Below the pieces are notes generated by a model that was not told where the DNA came from, did not search any database, and saw only the letters and a list, made by a program, of their open reading frames with translations. Below, piece after piece: positions 5,427 to 6,431 of a DNA stretch of 6,431 bases. Both the position numbers and the translations under genes were made by a program. Origin of the DNA: Acetobacteraceae bacterium (GTDB lineage: Bacteria > Pseudomonadota > Alphaproteobacteria > Acetobacterales > Acetobacteraceae); NCBI GenBank assembly GCA_003133265.1, contig PKWQ01000458.1, forward strand, positions 1-6,431, written 5' to 3'. The number at the start of each line of letters is the position of its first letter. Position 1 is the first letter of the stretch.

Positions 5427-6032
5427 ATGGGTGCCTTGATCCCGTTGGTTCTCTCCGTCGCGCCGACGATCGCCAAGTGGCTGTTCGGGGCCGATGGCGA
5501 CAAGGCGGCGGAACAGGTCGTCCAGGCGGTTGCATCCGTTACCGGCGTGGCCGATCCGCACACCGATGCCGGTGCCGATGCCGTGCGCTGCGTGCTGCAA
5601 TCCAGGCCGGAACTGGCGATGCAGTTGCAGGTGGAGCTGGCCAAAATTGCCGCCGAACGCGAGGCCGAGGCCGACCATGCCAGCGAGGCCGCACGCAAGG
5701 CCGAACTGGACGCGCTCGCCCAGGGGTTCGCCGATACCGCCAATGCCCGCCAGCAGACCGTCGCGCTTGCCCAGGCCGGCAGTTCCATCGCCTGGGGCGC
5801 GCCAGTGGTCTCCGCCCTGGTGCTGATCACCTTCGCCGCGGTGATGACCCTGGCGCTCACCCGCAGCCTGCCGTCCGGCAGCGAGACGATCTTGAACATG
5901 CTGCTCGGCTCGCTGGCGGCGATGGCGACCAGCGTCGTCAGCTATTGGGTCGGCTCCTCCGCCGGCTCGGTTCGCAAGGACGAGCACATCGCCCGGCTGA
6001 CCGGCGGGCTGGGCGGCGGTCAGACCGGCTGA
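5427..6032 (+). CDS. 3-TM holin, GTA_holin_3TM-like
   Basis: 201 residues starting MGALIPLVLSVAPTIAKWLFG. The N-terminal residues 3-20 form a first hydrophobic segment. Residues about 60-115 are a charged helix (ELAKIAAEREAEADHASEAA). Residues 124-146 (GAPVVSALVLITFAAVMTLALTR begins here) and 154-176 (ILNMLLGSLAAMATSVVSYW core) are strong membrane segments, with LPSGSE between. The end, GSSAGSVRKDE then a Gly-rich tail, is polar. Segment order and the phrases SIAWGAPVVS and SYWVGSSAGS are characteristic, from memory, of the 3-TM holin family first linked to gene-transfer-agent release in Rhodobacter and also common in alphaproteobacterial prophages. It closes the lysis cassette and would form the membrane lesion releasing the endolysin. 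Family membership is recalled, not searched. The prophage versus GTA distinction is open, though the tail-esterase neighbours favour prophage. Confidence 0.75.
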   Translation: MGALIPLVLSVAPTIAKWLFGADGDKAAEQVVQAVASVTGVADPHTDAGADAVRCVLQSRPELAMQLQVELAKIAAEREAEADHASEAARKAELDALAQGFADTANARQQTVALAQAGSSIAWGAPVVSALVLITFAAVMTLALTRSLPSGSETILNMLLGSLAAMATSVVSYWVGSSAGSVRKDEHIARLTGGLGGGQTG

Positions 6033-6075
6033 CCTCGGATACAGCGAGCGCGGCGGGGCGCAATGACCGGGGGGT

Positions 6076-6103
6076 GATCGCGCCTTTCTTGCCGGGCGCG
6101 ATC
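6076..6103 (+). terminator. Stem-loop, possible terminator without U-tract
   Basis: GATCGCGCC (6076-6084) and GGCGCGATC (6095-6103) are perfect inverted repeats with a 10-base loop. The stem is GC-rich and lies 43 bases after the holin stop, a fitting place for transcription termination. No run of T follows (TGAACATTCTGG), so it is not a textbook intrinsic terminator. It could instead be an operator, an mRNA-stabilising hairpin or chance. Confidence 0.35.
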
Positions 6104-6214
6104 TGAACATTCTGGACTGGGACAAGATCGCCTCCGGCCAGCCCCCTGTGACCTATTCCTCTCATGCTTTGTGCGTGCGCCGGCGTCTGTGCTAGGCAGG
6201 TCCGGCGTTCGCAT

Positions 6215-6222
6215 AGGGAGGG
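6215..6222 (+). promoter_or_regulatory. Ribosome binding site of the edge tailspike-like gene
   Basis: AGGGAGGG ends eight bases before ATG 6231. Strong and well placed, it supports this start over the overlapping ATG at 6164 in another frame. Confidence 0.7.
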
Positions 6223-6230
6223 CAGCAAGC

Positions 6231-6431
6231 ATGTCCAACGGGTTCGGTCGCCGTCGTTTCGCCGCGGGCGCGGCGGGGCTGGCTGGTGGGACGATGACGG
6301 GTCCCGTTGTATTGGCGGCCGATCCGGCGGTGGCGCTCCAGCCCGCGACCAAGCAATACGTTGATACAATATCCAATGTCGCCGCGACCGGCACATCAAC
6401 GGCGAGGACGCTGGCGAGCAGGTTCATGGAC
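6231..6431 (+). CDS. N-terminus of a tail fibre/tailspike protein with Tat-like leader (partial, runs off window)
   Basis: 67 codons are visible with no stop before the window edge. Residues 1-9, MSNGFGRRR, then FAAGAAGLA resemble a twin-arginine leader. Residues 19-26 (GGTMTGPV) and 42-46 (TKQYV), with DPAVAL between, fit the well-known phage tail-fibre unit 'GGTMTGP-x-L-x-x-DP-x-x-A-x-ATKQYVD'. Residues about 54-66 (GTSTARTLASRF) resemble the linker that, in many phage and prophage proteins, precedes a pectate-lyase-like beta-helix beginning 'NVKDFGAxGDG'. A second tailspike or receptor-binding depolymerase is therefore inferred. It is separated from the lysis genes by a 198-base gap and so may have its own promoter. 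The Tat-like features may be coincidence, since a virion protein should not be exported and the h-region is poor and Gly-rich. Confidence 0.65.
   Translation, partial: MSNGFGRRRFAAGAAGLAGGTMTGPVVLAADPAVALQPATKQYVDTISNVAATGTSTARTLASRFMD

Larger units (their letters stand above)
6033..6230 (+). other. Non-coding gap between lysis cassette and next tail gene
   Basis: 198 bases without a supported gene. It holds a perfect 9-bp stem-loop at 6076-6103 and, near its end, the ribosome binding site of the next gene. A weak promoter-like pair (TTGTGC at 6169-6174, TAGGCA at 6193-6198) is not good enough to call. This is the largest intergenic gap in the window, so it is the likeliest place for a transcription boundary. 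Confidence 0.6.

Noticed and set aside
4451..5899. 482-residue open frame on the minus strand opposite the lysis genes
   Set aside because: It lies antisense to several well-supported genes. Its product is Ser/Ala/Arg-rich with no recognisable motif, the usual shadow of high-GC coding DNA.
6169..6198. Sigma-70-like promoter (TTGTGC, 18 bases, TAGGCA) before the edge gene
   Set aside because: The -10 match is poor and such half-matches are expected by chance, though a promoter in this gap would make biological sense.
6164..6364. 66-residue + strand open frame from ATG 6164
   Set aside because: It overlaps the tailspike-like start in another frame, is Arg/Gly-rich and lacks a ribosome binding site.

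Overview
The window is high-GC DNA with all convincing genes on the + strand, tightly packed, overlapping or separated by a few bases. The content is the late end of a tailed-phage genome, almost certainly an integrated prophage or prophage remnant of an alphaproteobacterium. An Acetobacteraceae/Rhodospirillales-type host is my best guess. It rests on base composition, the protein style and the 3-TM 'gene-transfer release' holin family, not on any marker gene. No integrase, attachment site, tRNA, rRNA, CRISPR array or transposase is visible.

Layout: (1) 2-85, the last 27 residues of an upstream gene, probably a tailspike or fibre. (2) 212-1576, a 454-residue fibre-like protein: three degenerate N-terminal repeats, a beta-rich domain, one fibronectin type III domain and a C-terminal Ig-like beta domain. 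(3) 1578-3650, a 690-residue protein with a LamG/concanavalin-like domain followed by an SGNH/sialate-O-acetylesterase-like hydrolase, translationally coupled to (2). Together (2) and (3) look like a receptor-binding and surface-glycan-modifying pair.

(4) 3687-6032 is a lysis cassette: a small coiled-coil plus single-TM protein (XhlA-like), a GH108 endolysin without signal peptide, an unrecognised Ala-rich protein with a C-terminal TM, an i-spanin (Rz-like), an o-spanin lipoprotein (Rz1-like) that starts inside the i-spanin gene in another frame and ends beyond it, and a 3-TM holin of the GTA_holin_3TM type. The expected division of labour is: membrane proteins release or time the cytosolic endolysin, the endolysin cuts peptidoglycan, and the spanins join inner and outer membranes.

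(5) 6033-6230 is a non-coding gap holding a perfect 9-bp stem-loop. (6) From 6231 a new gene runs off the window. It carries the classic tail-fibre motif 'GGTMTGP...DP...ATKQYVD', preceded by a Tat-like RRRF start, and probably encodes a second tailspike of pectate-lyase/beta-helix type.

I found no defence system, toxin-antitoxin pair or clearly new system. The most interesting points are the spanin gene arrangement, the three distinct small membrane proteins around one endolysin, the esterase-type tail protein, the tandemly duplicated stop codon, and the Tat-like leader on the edge gene.
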